A stretch of 30,159 nt of DNA from UMGS1002 sp964570825 (GTDB taxonomy: Bacteria > Bacillota > Clostridia > Oscillospirales > CAG-272). Below the pieces are notes generated by a model. The model was not told the origin of the DNA. It saw only the letters and a list, made by a program, of their open reading frames with translations, and made no database searches. The position numbers and the translations under genes were made by a program. Below are positions 16,708-25,400 of the stretch, in pieces (position 1 is the stretch's first letter; each line of letters starts with the position of its first letter). The stretch covers positions 1 through 30,159 of the forward strand of contig CAZMZJ010000020.1 of assembly GCA_964570825.1 (NCBI GenBank). The letters run 5' to 3'.

Positions 16708-17722
16708 ACATCTCACGCATCCTTTCGCGAATTGCGGCGTCCTCAAGTCCGGCATCCTTGCCAGCCATAATTATGCGGATGTTCTTCAGCCCGTACTCAA
16801 GGGCAATAAGGTATGCTGTCGCAAGCTCCGCTCCGAACGGGATCCATTTTACTTCCCTCACAATGTTCATAATATACCTGTCTGCCTCGCGCTCGATGTA
16901 TGACAGCGATGCCTCGTTTTTCAGCTTATCCGCAAATTCGGAATACTGAGTATTTTTAAGCGATGCCAAAAATCCGACCTCTCCTTTGTCGTAACCGCTC
17001 AGTATAAACTCTTTTTCAAGCTCTCCTCCTTCGGGGAGCGCATATTCAAGCAGACTGCGTCCTGTTTCTCCTGATTTCATTCTAAGCACTCTTATGCACA
17101 TAATAATACAAGTCAGATCTATCAGGGCCTTGACGTATTTTATTATAAAAGGCACGCCGGTCTGTCTTGCTGCGTCTGTCATATCGCAAAAGCAGGCTTT
17201 GTCGAGAATTATGTCTATATCCTGAGGATTTTTTGTCTTAACGTATGCCTCTGACGCCTTTGCCGCAGCTTCCGCCATGTGCTTTGGAAAAGCCTTATAA
17301 TCTCCCGTCTTTACCGCTTCGATAACGTTTTCCAGACTTACCGTTCCTATCGGAAACATCATATCCCGCGGATCGATTGAGCGCGCCCTTCCCTTTATAG
17401 CTGCTTTAATATTATTGCAATCGTATTTGTACTGAAGAATTTTTGCTGTAAGCGGCTGAGGCGTTATTCCGGCAATTTCCGAAAAACCGGCTGAAAGCGC
17501 CGACATAAGCGTCGCCTCGCGATCGATGCGCGTGCCCCCGTCAGCCTCACCCTGTTTTTTTACAACCGTATATCCGTAATCAGCCAGCATGGCGAAAACT
17601 CCGTCAGAATCCCGGGCTGCAAGAAGCCTATCGCAGCCCTCGCTCCCGAGCATCCGCGTTTCAAGCGCCCGGATTTTTGCCGAGCTGTACATATATTCGG
17701 TATCATTATATCTTGCCGGCAT
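16700..17722 (-). CDS. ntpC: V-type ATP synthase subunit C
   Basis: Funnel-shaped subunit that joins the central shaft to the K ring. 340 helical residues, typical length. It carries the C/AC39 pattern: SSAKIRALETRML near the start, ILQYKYDCNNIKAAIKGRA (about 95-115), and the C-terminal ATAYLIALEYGLKNIRIIMAGK, the signature that ends this family. The start at 17722 has GGAG six bases upstream. An ATG 12 codons earlier is less well placed. The upstream gap to subunit E is long (270 bases) and holds two structured elements. Its stop overlaps the subunit F start. Confidence 0.93.
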   Translation of the reverse strand: MPARYNDTEYMYSSAKIRALETRMLGSEGCDRLLAARDSDGVFAMLADYGYTVVKKQGEADGGTRIDREATLMSALSAGFSEIAGITPQPLTAKILQYKYDCNNIKAAIKGRARSIDPRDMMFPIGTVSLENVIEAVKTGDYKAFPKHMAEAAAKASEAYVKTKNPQDIDIILDKACFCDMTDAARQTGVPFIIKYVKALIDLTCIIMCIRVLRMKSGETGRSLLEYALPEGGELEKEFILSGYDKGEVGFLASLKNTQYSEFADKLKNEASLSYIEREADRYIMNIVREVKWIPFGAELATAYLIALEYGLKNIRIIMAGKDAGLEDAAIRERMREMYV

Positions 17723-17822
17723 ATCTTTCTCCATAAATAATATTTTGGAACAGGACATAAGCGTCTATGCCCACGAGTCCATCTGCATATGCGGCTTTAT
17801 AAAAGCTGCTTATGAATTTGCA

Positions 17823-17916
17823 AAAAATTTTAACAAATAATGTTTTGTATTTACAAGTAAGTCTTGATATATGAAATTTGACGGGCTGGTAATTAACATG
17901 ATTTGTTAAAATTTTT
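17823..17916. repeat. 94-bp element with 22-bp inverted ends
   Basis: AAAAATTTTAACAAAT-ATGTT (17823-17844) is repeated in inverse at 17895-17916 with one mismatch, enclosing 50 bases with no gene. It lies inside the V-ATPase operon between E and C, about 100 bases before the ntpC start. The layout fits a miniature inverted-repeat element or a large RNA stem-loop. No target duplication is evident. Confidence 0.65.
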
Positions 17917-17923
17917 CAAGGCC

Positions 17924-17979
17924 GGGGGGAGTTAAAACTCCCGCTTTTTTAACGGGAATTTATGTTAAAAGCTCCCCCC
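17924..17979 (-). promoter_or_regulatory. nested, mutually exclusive GC-rich hairpins after subunit E
   Basis: GGGGGGAG (17924-17931) pairs with CTCCCCCC (17972-17979). Within it lie two alternatives: GGGAG / CTCCC (17927-17942) and CCCG / CGGG (17940-17956). The outer and inner stems share bases, so they compete. They begin 14 bases after the subunit E stop on the minus strand. No strong T-tract follows. This looks like an attenuator or a 3' stabiliser separating G/H-I-K-E from C. Confidence 0.55.
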
Positions 17980-17992
17980 GCGGGCGCATCTC

Positions 17993-18661
17993 TTATCCAA
18001 ACAAAATCTTGCAAACCTCGGGCTCGACATTATTTCTGATCGAGTCGAGTATCATTTCGATTGAACTGTTGCTTTCGACATCTCCGTATTTAAGTATTAC
18101 TCCGCCTTCAATGTCGGCGGTGCTGTCGGAAAGAACCAGTCTGTCGAGAATCCTGCGGTCGACCTTGCCGACGACCATACGCCTTGCGCTGTCAATCAGC
18201 GACTTGCCGAAGCGTTCACGGTCCGATTTATTGACGATAACCTCATACTTTTCAATATCGGGCATATCGGTTTCACCGTACAGCTCGCGGTTGATGCGTT
18301 CTGTTTCAAGCTGGTCGAGAAGCGAAAATGTCAGAAGCTTTGCCAGCAGTTCAAGATACTTATCATCAGGCATTGCAAGAATCTGACGCTTTGCCTCGGA
18401 AAAAGCACCGTCTATAAGGCGGCTTTTTTCTGTAAGCAATATATTCCGTTTATCCATGGCCGCCGCCGATTTGGCGCGGGATATGATATCGGTTGCTTCG
18501 CGTTCCGCGTCCGCGTGAAGCGATGCGCGTATTTCCTCGGCTTTTGACTCATATGACGCCGTTATCCCCGCGGCTGATGCCTCGGCTTCGGCTAATATTT
18601 TCTTCGCATCAGCTTCGGCATCGGCAATTATTCTGGATGTGATTTTATCAAGACCGGTCAT
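17993..18661 (-). CDS. ntpE: V-type ATP synthase subunit E
   Basis: Peripheral stalk subunit that pairs with G/H and holds the V1 head still. The N-terminal 100 residues form a long charged, alanine-rich helix (ADAEADAKKILAEAEASAAG), and a globular C-terminal domain includes VGKVDRRILDRLVL and IEGGVILKYGDVE-N-S, the E-subunit signature (DIEGGV). 222 residues, slightly longer than many. AAAGGA lies nine bases before the ATG. It follows subunit K by 49 bases. Confidence 0.92.
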   Translation of the reverse strand: MTGLDKITSRIIADAEADAKKILAEAEASAAGITASYESKAEEIRASLHADAEREATDIISRAKSAAAMDKRNILLTEKSRLIDGAFSEAKRQILAMPDDKYLELLAKLLTFSLLDQLETERINRELYGETDMPDIEKYEVIVNKSDRERFGKSLIDSARRMVVGKVDRRILDRLVLSDSTADIEGGVILKYGDVESNSSIEMILDSIRNNVEPEVCKILFG

Positions 18662-18710
18662 GTGCCACAGTCCTTTCCTCAGTTATGCAACCCGGCTGAG
18701 CCGGAATAAA

Positions 18711-19271
18711 TTATACAATGGGATTGAACCAAACGAGAAGCAGTGAAATAATCAGCGCGAAGATGGCGTAAAGCTCGACAAGACCCGCTGATGTGATTGA
18801 TTTTCCGCTCGCTTCCGGCTGCTTTGCGAGCAGTGTTACGCCTGCCGCCGCTACACGTCCCTGCTTGAGAGCCGAGAAATAGCCGCCGACTGCGACTGGA
18901 AGAGCGGCAAAAACAAAGTACATGCCCTGGGCAAAGGTAAGGTCAGGTACGTTTCCGCCGAAGAAGCCAAGCTTGAGTATAATAAGGAAGGCAACTATGA
19001 AGCCATAGAGTCCCTGCGTACCGGGAAGAGCCTGAAGGACAAGCGCTTTACCGAAGAGAGACGGGTTTTCGGACATAAGGCCGGAAACCGCTTCGCCGAC
19101 CCTGCTGACCGCCAGCGCGCTTCCTATGCCCGCCACCACAGCGGCAATTCCCGCTCCCAAAAGAGCGATGTTAATGCCAGCGGTGAGATCGCGGATAAAA
19201 TCCATAAATCTGTAGCGGACTTCTTCATTTTCTGCCGCAACTGTCAGAACGCTTAATAAATAGCTGATCAT
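18711..19271 (-). CDS. ntpK: V-type ATP synthase subunit K (rotor ring, Na+-binding type)
   Basis: Membrane rotor proteolipid made of two fused hairpins (four helices). Ion-site residues known from E. hirae NtpK are all kept: L82-P-G-T85-Q86 in helix 2, Q137 in LKQGRVAAAG of helix 3, and E166 in LVELYAI of helix 4. This argues for Na+ rather than H+ as coupling ion; E. hirae data are established, the transfer here is inference. At 186 residues it is about 30 longer than E. hirae NtpK because of an N-terminal segment (residues 1-30) with a short hydrophobic stretch and an acidic/aromatic linker. GGAG lies 11 bases upstream of the ATG. Confidence 0.94.
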   Translation of the reverse strand: MISYLLSVLTVAAENEEVRYRFMDFIRDLTAGINIALLGAGIAAVVAGIGSALAVSRVGEAVSGLMSENPSLFGKALVLQALPGTQGLYGFIVAFLIILKLGFFGGNVPDLTFAQGMYFVFAALPVAVGGYFSALKQGRVAAAGVTLLAKQPEASGKSITSAGLVELYAIFALIISLLLVWFNPIV

Positions 19272-19298
19272 TTTAAGATATACTCCTTTTATTTTATT

Positions 19299-21230
19299 TT
19301 ATTTTTCATCAACTGTGTACCGGTCGGCCGGCAATACCGGCTCGAATGCTCTTCCGCCCTCATTATAGAATTTCCCGAAAAATTCTATATACTGCAACCG
19401 GCTTGTATGAACAAATGAGCCGAGCACGTTGATTGCAATGTTGAGAGTGTGTCCGACGATAAATACAACTATCATAAAGAAAAATCCGATAAATCCTTTT
19501 CCGAACATAGTGCCGAGGATATTCATTACCTGACCAAGAACCGCCGACGCAAGACCCAGAGCCATAATTCTTGAATAGGAAACAAGATCTGACAGATAGT
19601 TGATAACCCCATACAGACTTAAAAGACCGTTCAGAAATTTCATTATCACATTCTTTTGTCTGCGCCCCTGGGTAAGCACAAGCGCCACGACACCTGAAAT
19701 AGCCACCCACTTCCCTATTGCCGGATTCAATATAAGCAGGATAAGACCTGCAAATAAAATCCACCACGGAACCGTGTCAAGAACAGCGTCGAGCCTGTGT
19801 CCGTCCCGCCATGTGACATACATCTTGATCGCCATTCCGGAGATAAGATGCACGCCGCCGATTATTATTGAAACCACAAGAAAGCCGAGCGGATTTGACA
19901 GAGGATCAAGCAGGAGAGCAAAGCTGGGATGATTCTCTATGCCCATTATATTTGCCATAATTTCCTGCGGCATATCGCTCATATAGCCGCCGAAAAGAGC
20001 GCCCATCAGCATACATGATATCCCGCAATAACCGAACATGAGCAGAAAACGCTTCATGCTCTCGCGAGGTTTCAGCAGCTTAACTATTCCGAAGCATGCG
20101 GCGGAAAGTATCAGACCGTAACCCACGTCGGCAAACATTATTCCAAAAATAAGGCAATAAAATATTCCCATTATGAATGTCGGGTCGTAGGTTCCGTATT
20201 TCGGGTAAGAGTACATTTTCAGCACCCACTCGAAATTTTTCGCAAATTCGTTGTTCTCAAGCAAAATAGGCGGATCGTCACCCGGAGCCGGATCGTCAAG
20301 CTGATATGCGCATTCGGTTTTTTGTAGCAGTGATACTACTTTATCTTCGTTTTTCACCGGAACCCATCCCGAAAGCAGCTCGCAGTTCTCGGTTGACGCC
20401 AGCCGCAGCTTGGTTTTTGCCGCGTTAAGCTCGGTTGATACTGCATCATATAGTATTTCAATGTCATCAAGATTCAGCGCCAGCCCGGACAGCTCGGCTT
20501 CATCCGCGGCTTCTGCCTCCGCCATCCTTGTAAAAGCTTTTTGATATCCGGTGATCATTTCAAGCGGAGTTTTGTCAGCGTCCCGGAATACGACTTTGGT
20601 GAATCCGAGCTTTGCCAGCGCCCGCGCAAGCGCGTCCTCATCTTTTTTGTGGCATATTATGCTTACGTAACTTGCCACTTCGTCCTGATAAAGCAAGTCG
20701 ACCGCCCCGCCCGCTTTAATTATTTCTTCGATGAACTTTTCGCTATTTATGCTGACCGGGAAAGAACCGAGCATAAACACAGTGTTTTCTGTGCCTGTTT
20801 CATTGAGCGGAATATCATATGAGCTCCACGGCTCAAGCTCCTTTATCTGCTCTTTGATTTTTGAAATGCCGGCGTTCCTTGCCGCCTTTTCTGCAATAAT
20901 ATCATTGACTTTTCTGACTGTTCCAAGAGCCGAATCATATCTGCCCGACGCTTTGAAATCATCAAGATTTATTTTTATTCTGCCGGCAAACATTGATTTT
21001 TTGCGTTTTGAATATTTAGCAAGCGACTTCATTGCCGTTTCAATATCGGTAAGTTGCTTAAGCAGTTGCGCCACCCGTTCTTCTCCATTATAAGATTTAA
21101 GACCGAGCGCTTCGTCATCATTGACTTTTACTATATCTACACACCGCAAATACATCAGCTTATGAACAACTTCGTCAGTATCTTTGCCGCAAAGAAGAAG
21201 CGTCAGCTTTTTCATAGGGCTTATTGACAT
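19299..21230 (-). CDS. ntpI: V-type ATP synthase subunit I (membrane stator)
   Basis: The a-type stator subunit that provides the half-channels for ions. Residues 1-330 are cytosolic with coiled-coil parts; the C-terminal half has about eight membrane helices starting near residue 350. The two arginines essential in E. hirae have counterparts: R554 (SYSRIMALGLASAVLG) and R611 (HTSRLQYIEFFGKFY), spaced almost as in NtpI. 643 residues, normal. The start ATG overlaps the end of the G/H gene by 10 bases; an internal ATG five codons on is possible but has no ribosome site. The K gene follows after 27 bases. Confidence 0.95.
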   Translation of the reverse strand: MSISPMKKLTLLLCGKDTDEVVHKLMYLRCVDIVKVNDDEALGLKSYNGEERVAQLLKQLTDIETAMKSLAKYSKRKKSMFAGRIKINLDDFKASGRYDSALGTVRKVNDIIAEKAARNAGISKIKEQIKELEPWSSYDIPLNETGTENTVFMLGSFPVSINSEKFIEEIIKAGGAVDLLYQDEVASYVSIICHKKDEDALARALAKLGFTKVVFRDADKTPLEMITGYQKAFTRMAEAEAADEAELSGLALNLDDIEILYDAVSTELNAAKTKLRLASTENCELLSGWVPVKNEDKVVSLLQKTECAYQLDDPAPGDDPPILLENNEFAKNFEWVLKMYSYPKYGTYDPTFIMGIFYCLIFGIMFADVGYGLILSAACFGIVKLLKPRESMKRFLLMFGYCGISCMLMGALFGGYMSDMPQEIMANIMGIENHPSFALLLDPLSNPLGFLVVSIIIGGVHLISGMAIKMYVTWRDGHRLDAVLDTVPWWILFAGLILLILNPAIGKWVAISGVVALVLTQGRRQKNVIMKFLNGLLSLYGVINYLSDLVSYSRIMALGLASAVLGQVMNILGTMFGKGFIGFFFMIVVFIVGHTLNIAINVLGSFVHTSRLQYIEFFGKFYNEGGRAFEPVLPADRYTVDEK

Positions 21231-21541
21231 TTTTCCATAAGCCTCCGTATTATCAGCTTTGCCGCCATTCCCATTTTAGGTTCCGCCGAAGCCGCCATAG
21301 CCGCCGCCTCTTCCTTTGCTTCACTACGCGACCTCTCTATCAGCGAAGCAGCTTTTGTTTTCATTTCGGACAGCATGACTTTAAGTTCGGCGCGTGTGTC
21401 TTTTTCTGTCTCGGCGCATCTCTTTTCTCCCGCCGATTTTGCATCTGCAGAAATCATCAGCGCCTTTTCCGCTGCTTGTCTTCTGATTTCGTCCGCTTTT
21501 TTTTCTGTTTCCCTGATCTTAAGCACAGCATCCTGTGACAT
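21221..21541 (-). CDS. V-type ATP synthase subunit G/H (peripheral stalk)
   Basis: Small all-helical stalk partner of subunit E: about 106 residues of charged, alanine-rich heptads (IRETEKKADEIRRQAAEKALMISADAK). I start at the third in-frame ATG (21541), which has GGTGAG four bases upstream. The first ATG at 21571 has no site, and the second at 21553 sits against AAAGG. Ten more residues would be added by the earliest start. It is the first gene of the operon, as in other clostridial clusters, and its stop overlaps the start of ntpI. Sequence of this subunit is poorly conserved, so the call leans on position and helix pattern. Confidence 0.82.
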   Translation of the reverse strand: MSQDAVLKIRETEKKADEIRRQAAEKALMISADAKSAGEKRCAETEKDTRAELKVMLSEMKTKAASLIERSRSEAKEEAAAMAASAEPKMGMAAKLIIRRLMEKCQ

Positions 21542-21910
21542 TTGGCTCACCATCCTTTGTAAACGGCTCATTTTTAAGTATCAATAATTTAGCTTTAATT
21601 TTTATTCAGCATAAAACATATATATCGATATAATTTAGTCTAACCACATATAATTGAAATAAAAAATAAAACGTAAAGCTAATATTTTCATATTTTAAAT
21701 TGTTCTTTTTTCTTATGCAAATCCGCCCTTAAAAGGGCGGATTTGTATTATTTTTTTATACCTTTATTACTCGATAATTGAGTTTATGTACCATTCGAAT
21801 AAGCAGCTGTATAATGTCAAAAATTTAACACCATCATATATAATACACTATTTTTATCGTTTTTTCAAGCACTTTGCCTTAATTTCATCACATTTAACAA
21901 AGAGCTTCTT
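21542..21910. other. AT-rich gap upstream of the V-ATPase operon
   Basis: No gene is supported. It must hold the operon promoter. The best minus-strand candidate is TTGCAT (21715-21720), 17 bases, TAAAAT (21692-21697), which matches only moderately and would give a leader of about 130 bases. Other TATA-like words near 21620-21640 make the choice uncertain. A clear hairpin sits at 21718-21745, and an imperfect inverted repeat AAGC-CTTTG lies around 21870-21905 after the upstream small gene. Confidence 0.4.
21718..21757 (+). terminator. strong hairpin with T-tract (plus orientation)
   Basis: 11-bp perfect stem CAAATCCGCCC / GGGCGGATTTG with a 6-base loop, followed on the plus strand by TATTATTTTTTT. 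Odd, because both flanking genes run on the minus strand. It may stop antisense transcription or act as an imperfect minus-strand terminator of the gene at 21911-22339. Confidence 0.7.
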
Positions 21911-22339
21911 TTATTTTTTTATTTTTCTTGCACTTCGCATCATAAGCAGATACGACGTGTCCCAATAATCTGCTTTTTCGATTTTTTTTAATATTTTTTT
22001 GCCTCTTTCGATTATAAATGATACTTTAATCTCTTCAATATCAGGTTTTTTTTCCTCCACTCTAAATGATATATAGTATTCATATCGTCTGAATTTGAAC
22101 TTCTTTTCATGCTGCGACAGGCTGTTATAGTCTTTCAATATTGTATCGTTTGAAAAGGCCGCAGCCCATTTTTGAGCGCAGTCCGCAATTTTTCCGTAAT
22201 ATCTGTTGAAATAACGCTCATAACCGCTTTCTGTGTTTAATATTTTAGGCAATTCGATTTGCGCGTAAAGCAGCTCGCATCTGCCGTCCTTAATGCTGAA
22301 TACTTTTCTCTCTCTTTCTAAAGCAAGCATATGCGTCAT
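21911..22339 (-). CDS. hypothetical protein, 142 aa
   Basis: I do not recognise a family. It is a soluble-looking protein without signal peptide or membrane helix. Aromatic and charged residues are frequent (SGYERYFNRYYGKIADCAQKW at about 38-58, KFKFRRYEYYISF near 90). The C-terminus is lysine-rich. AAAGGGAA lies directly before the ATG; a second ATG three codons on would also work. The gap upstream holds only the terminator of the large lipoprotein gene, so it has its own promoter, possibly a TATAAT near 22400 on the minus strand. The coding quality looks real (even composition, no stops in 142 codons), but function is open. Confidence 0.65.
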   Translation of the reverse strand: MTHMLALERERKVFSIKDGRCELLYAQIELPKILNTESGYERYFNRYYGKIADCAQKWAAAFSNDTILKDYNSLSQHEKKFKFRRYEYYISFRVEEKKPDIEEIKVSFIIERGKKILKKIEKADYWDTSYLLMMRSARKIKK

Positions 22340-22441
22340 TTCCCTTTCCCCGGAGCATTTTTATGTTTAATATCTTTTTTTCACGGCTTTATAATTATAT
22401 GCGACGCTGTTTAAATATAATAACATAGCATACAAAGAAAT

Positions 22442-22465
22442 GCCCCCTCCCTAATGGGAGGGGGC
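22442..22465 (-). terminator. terminator of the large lipoprotein gene
   Basis: Perfect 10-bp stem GCCCCCTCCC / GGGAGGGGGC with a 4-base loop, 20 bases after the stop codon. On the minus strand it is followed by ATTTCTTTG, a modest T-tract; the high GC of the stem supports function. Confidence 0.82.
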
Positions 22466-22485
22466 TTATTATACAACTTACTCTA

Positions 22486-25400
22486 TTACTGATTGTATTT
22501 GGACCAGTCGTATATAGGTGCACCGCTTGCATTTGTAGCATAGTAACGGTCATATGCAACCTGGAAGCTGTAATCGTCTTTAGACTCGGAAGCTTTCTTG
22601 TTGTCTGTGACATCGTCGTAGAGATTGAATACTGCGTCAACCTTTGCGACTGCGAATGTATACTGGTCAGCCACCGGCTTCTCAACAACATCCTTGTCAA
22701 GCATTGTGATTGCATTCACAGCAGCAACAAGTCTTTCGTAAACAGCCTGAACTTCGCTGAGGTATCTGACCTTGCGGCTGGAGTAGTAGTCATATGACAA
22801 TGTAGGAGCAACCTTCCATGTTCCGGTTGTAGCATCCCATGTGCCTATATAGCCAAGGGCTTTATTGCTGAGTTCCACAACCTTCTGATCCTTGTAGTAA
22901 GCAAGGAGTCTGACCTTCTCAAGTCTGCTGTATACATCTGTCAATGCGCAGTAGCTATCAAGCACCTTGTCTGCTCTGTTTGTATAGCTCAAGTCTGCAA
23001 CGCCAGTATAAACCTGAGCGGCTGTGTTCGTAAAGTCTTTAACATGGAGTACATACTCCGAGTTTTCCTTTACTGTTTCAATAACATAGCCCTGTGCTGC
23101 CACAGCATCAATTGTGATGCCGGTTGCGATTGCATCGTTCTCAAGGCTGAATGCAGCCGGATCAAACGTGCCGATCGAGTTTACAGCGGAAAGTGTCTTG
23201 ATATATGCAATATAATTTTCAATATCTGCCTTGAGGTTGAGAGTATCGACATTAGCATCGCTTGCATAGTTGGTCTTGTAAAGCTGAACAGATTTGTCAA
23301 TGTAAGTGTTGAGCTGTGTTCTGCAGAGGTCTGTGAGACCCTTGAACATCTGATCAGCGTACTGACCAAAGAGCGTTGTGGCGGCATCCTTTGCAACTAC
23401 AAGCTTATCAACTTTGATTGTAAGAGGATTTCTTGCAACGTTCGATGTTGAAGTCTTAGCAGTGCCTGTTGCAGCCTTGTCATAATAGAGAGCCTTGTTG
23501 TCGGAAGTCTTAGCCTGATATGTCTGTGCGCTGTAATTGTTGTAGCTGAGAGCCATGACGGCGGTACGGAAGTTTGTAGCTACTGTTGTGTTGGCTGTTT
23601 TCAGCGTACTTACAGAAGTAAGAGCTGTTCCGCCTGTTGCTGTGATTACGTTATTGATCTTTGTAACAAGCGCATCGCTCGTTGCATCCATAAGAGTGAT
23701 ATATGCATCCATCTGGTCGCAAAGCGATCTTCTGAAGTCGTAGAATTCCTTCAGTTCGCCAAGAGCGGTCTTTGCGGTGGCGAACGAATAGCCGGCTTCC
23801 TTGATTGTTCTGTTCAGTGACTTGAGAACTGCTTCAAGGGCAGCGCCGTTGTATGTTGTGACAACGTCGTTTGTAGCAGTGCTTACGCTGAAGATTCTGA
23901 GGTCTTCAATGTTCGTAGTAGCCTTAAGCTCGTCGTATGTCTTTGTTGCAACTTTCTTAGCTGCAGCTATATAAGCGTCTACGGCAGCGACATATTCGTT
24001 ACCGAAAGCTATATCATATGTCTTGTATGTGGCGTTTGTGCTATTAAGATATGTGGTATTATTAACTGTTTCCTTAAGAGCAGCATAATCACTTTCAATT
24101 TTGGGAAGAGCGATTCTGTTGTAATAAAGGGCAGCCATTTCGACTATGGCCTTTGTAACATAATTGTCAACCTGGAGATATGCGTCATCAAGGCTGAGAG
24201 TGCCCTTGAAGCTTCCGCTGTAGGTCCACTTAAGATACTCAGCATTGTTGAGAACAGCAATCTTGTTGAACTCGTTGAGGAGCTGCTGATCTGTCGAGCC
24301 TACTTCAACTCCGCCATTAATATTTATAGTATAATCTGCATTTGTAACAGCATTGCTGTATACTATAAGATATGCGGTGTCAAGTCCTGCAAAGTTGCCG
24401 CCTGCGGCGCCGCTGTTGAGGAAGAATGCAGGCAGGGTGTTGACAAATTCAACAGCCGCAGTCTTGTACTGCTCGAACCAGTTGTCATACAGAACAAGAA
24501 CATACTGCTTTACAAACTGTTCGCCGGTAAGAACTCTGTTGGGAGATACTGATGTGTCCTTATAGGTGATGGGAGAACCGTCTCCGCCGTTAGCTGTGAC
24601 AAAAATTCTGTAAAGAGCATAAGCGGCATCAATGGCAGCGCTCTTTGTCTTTATGGTGTTATAATCAGTTGCGCCCCAGATTGTGCTGATAGCGGTATAT
24701 GCGGAAAGCGAAACGTTTCCGGCATAAGTCTTAAGGGTGGCAATCTTGCTCTCTGCATAGCGGAGAGTGGTTGTTGCAATGCCGAAGTTCTTCAGAACAT
24801 ATGCGTCGATTGCATCCTTGTTTGCGGCATAGTTGTCAACATTGATTCCGTTGGAAGAAAAATAGTTTCTGTATGTAGCAAGCCAAACGGAATAAGCCGA
24901 ACGTACCTTTGTAACATTGGCTTCGTGTGTGGTAAATATGCTTGTATCAACATCGCCGAATGCCTTGATCTGAGCCTGAATTGCTTCGGCCTCTGTTGCG
25001 ATGCTCGGGATGGCGGCGATATCTGTTGTGAGCTTTGTAATAACGCCCTTAACGCCGTCAGCAGTGGTTGCTCTGTAGATGTCGACATATGCGTCATCAA
25101 AGAGCTTTGCGAGCTTGAGATAATTCGACTCTGTATACCAATAATAACGGACAGTGAGATACTTGACCTTCAGCTGAGAGAGTTCAGCAAGAATTGTAGT
25201 GGTAACATACTGTGTTGCGCCATTGTAATCCTTCTGAGCAATATCGCCTGTCTGCGCGGGCTGGTTTGCGATTCCGCTGACAACCGAATTAAGGTTGCTC
25301 TGTGCGTTTGCAGCAGCGGCGGAAGCAGCGGCAGCCTTTGATTCAGCAGCGGCAGCAGCGGCTTTTGCAGCATCGAGCTGAGCGGCAAGGTCAGAAGCAG

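Noticed and set aside
22395..22715. 106-codon Ser/Thr/Leu-rich frame within the large lipoprotein gene
   Set aside because: Low-complexity alternative frame of a real gene.
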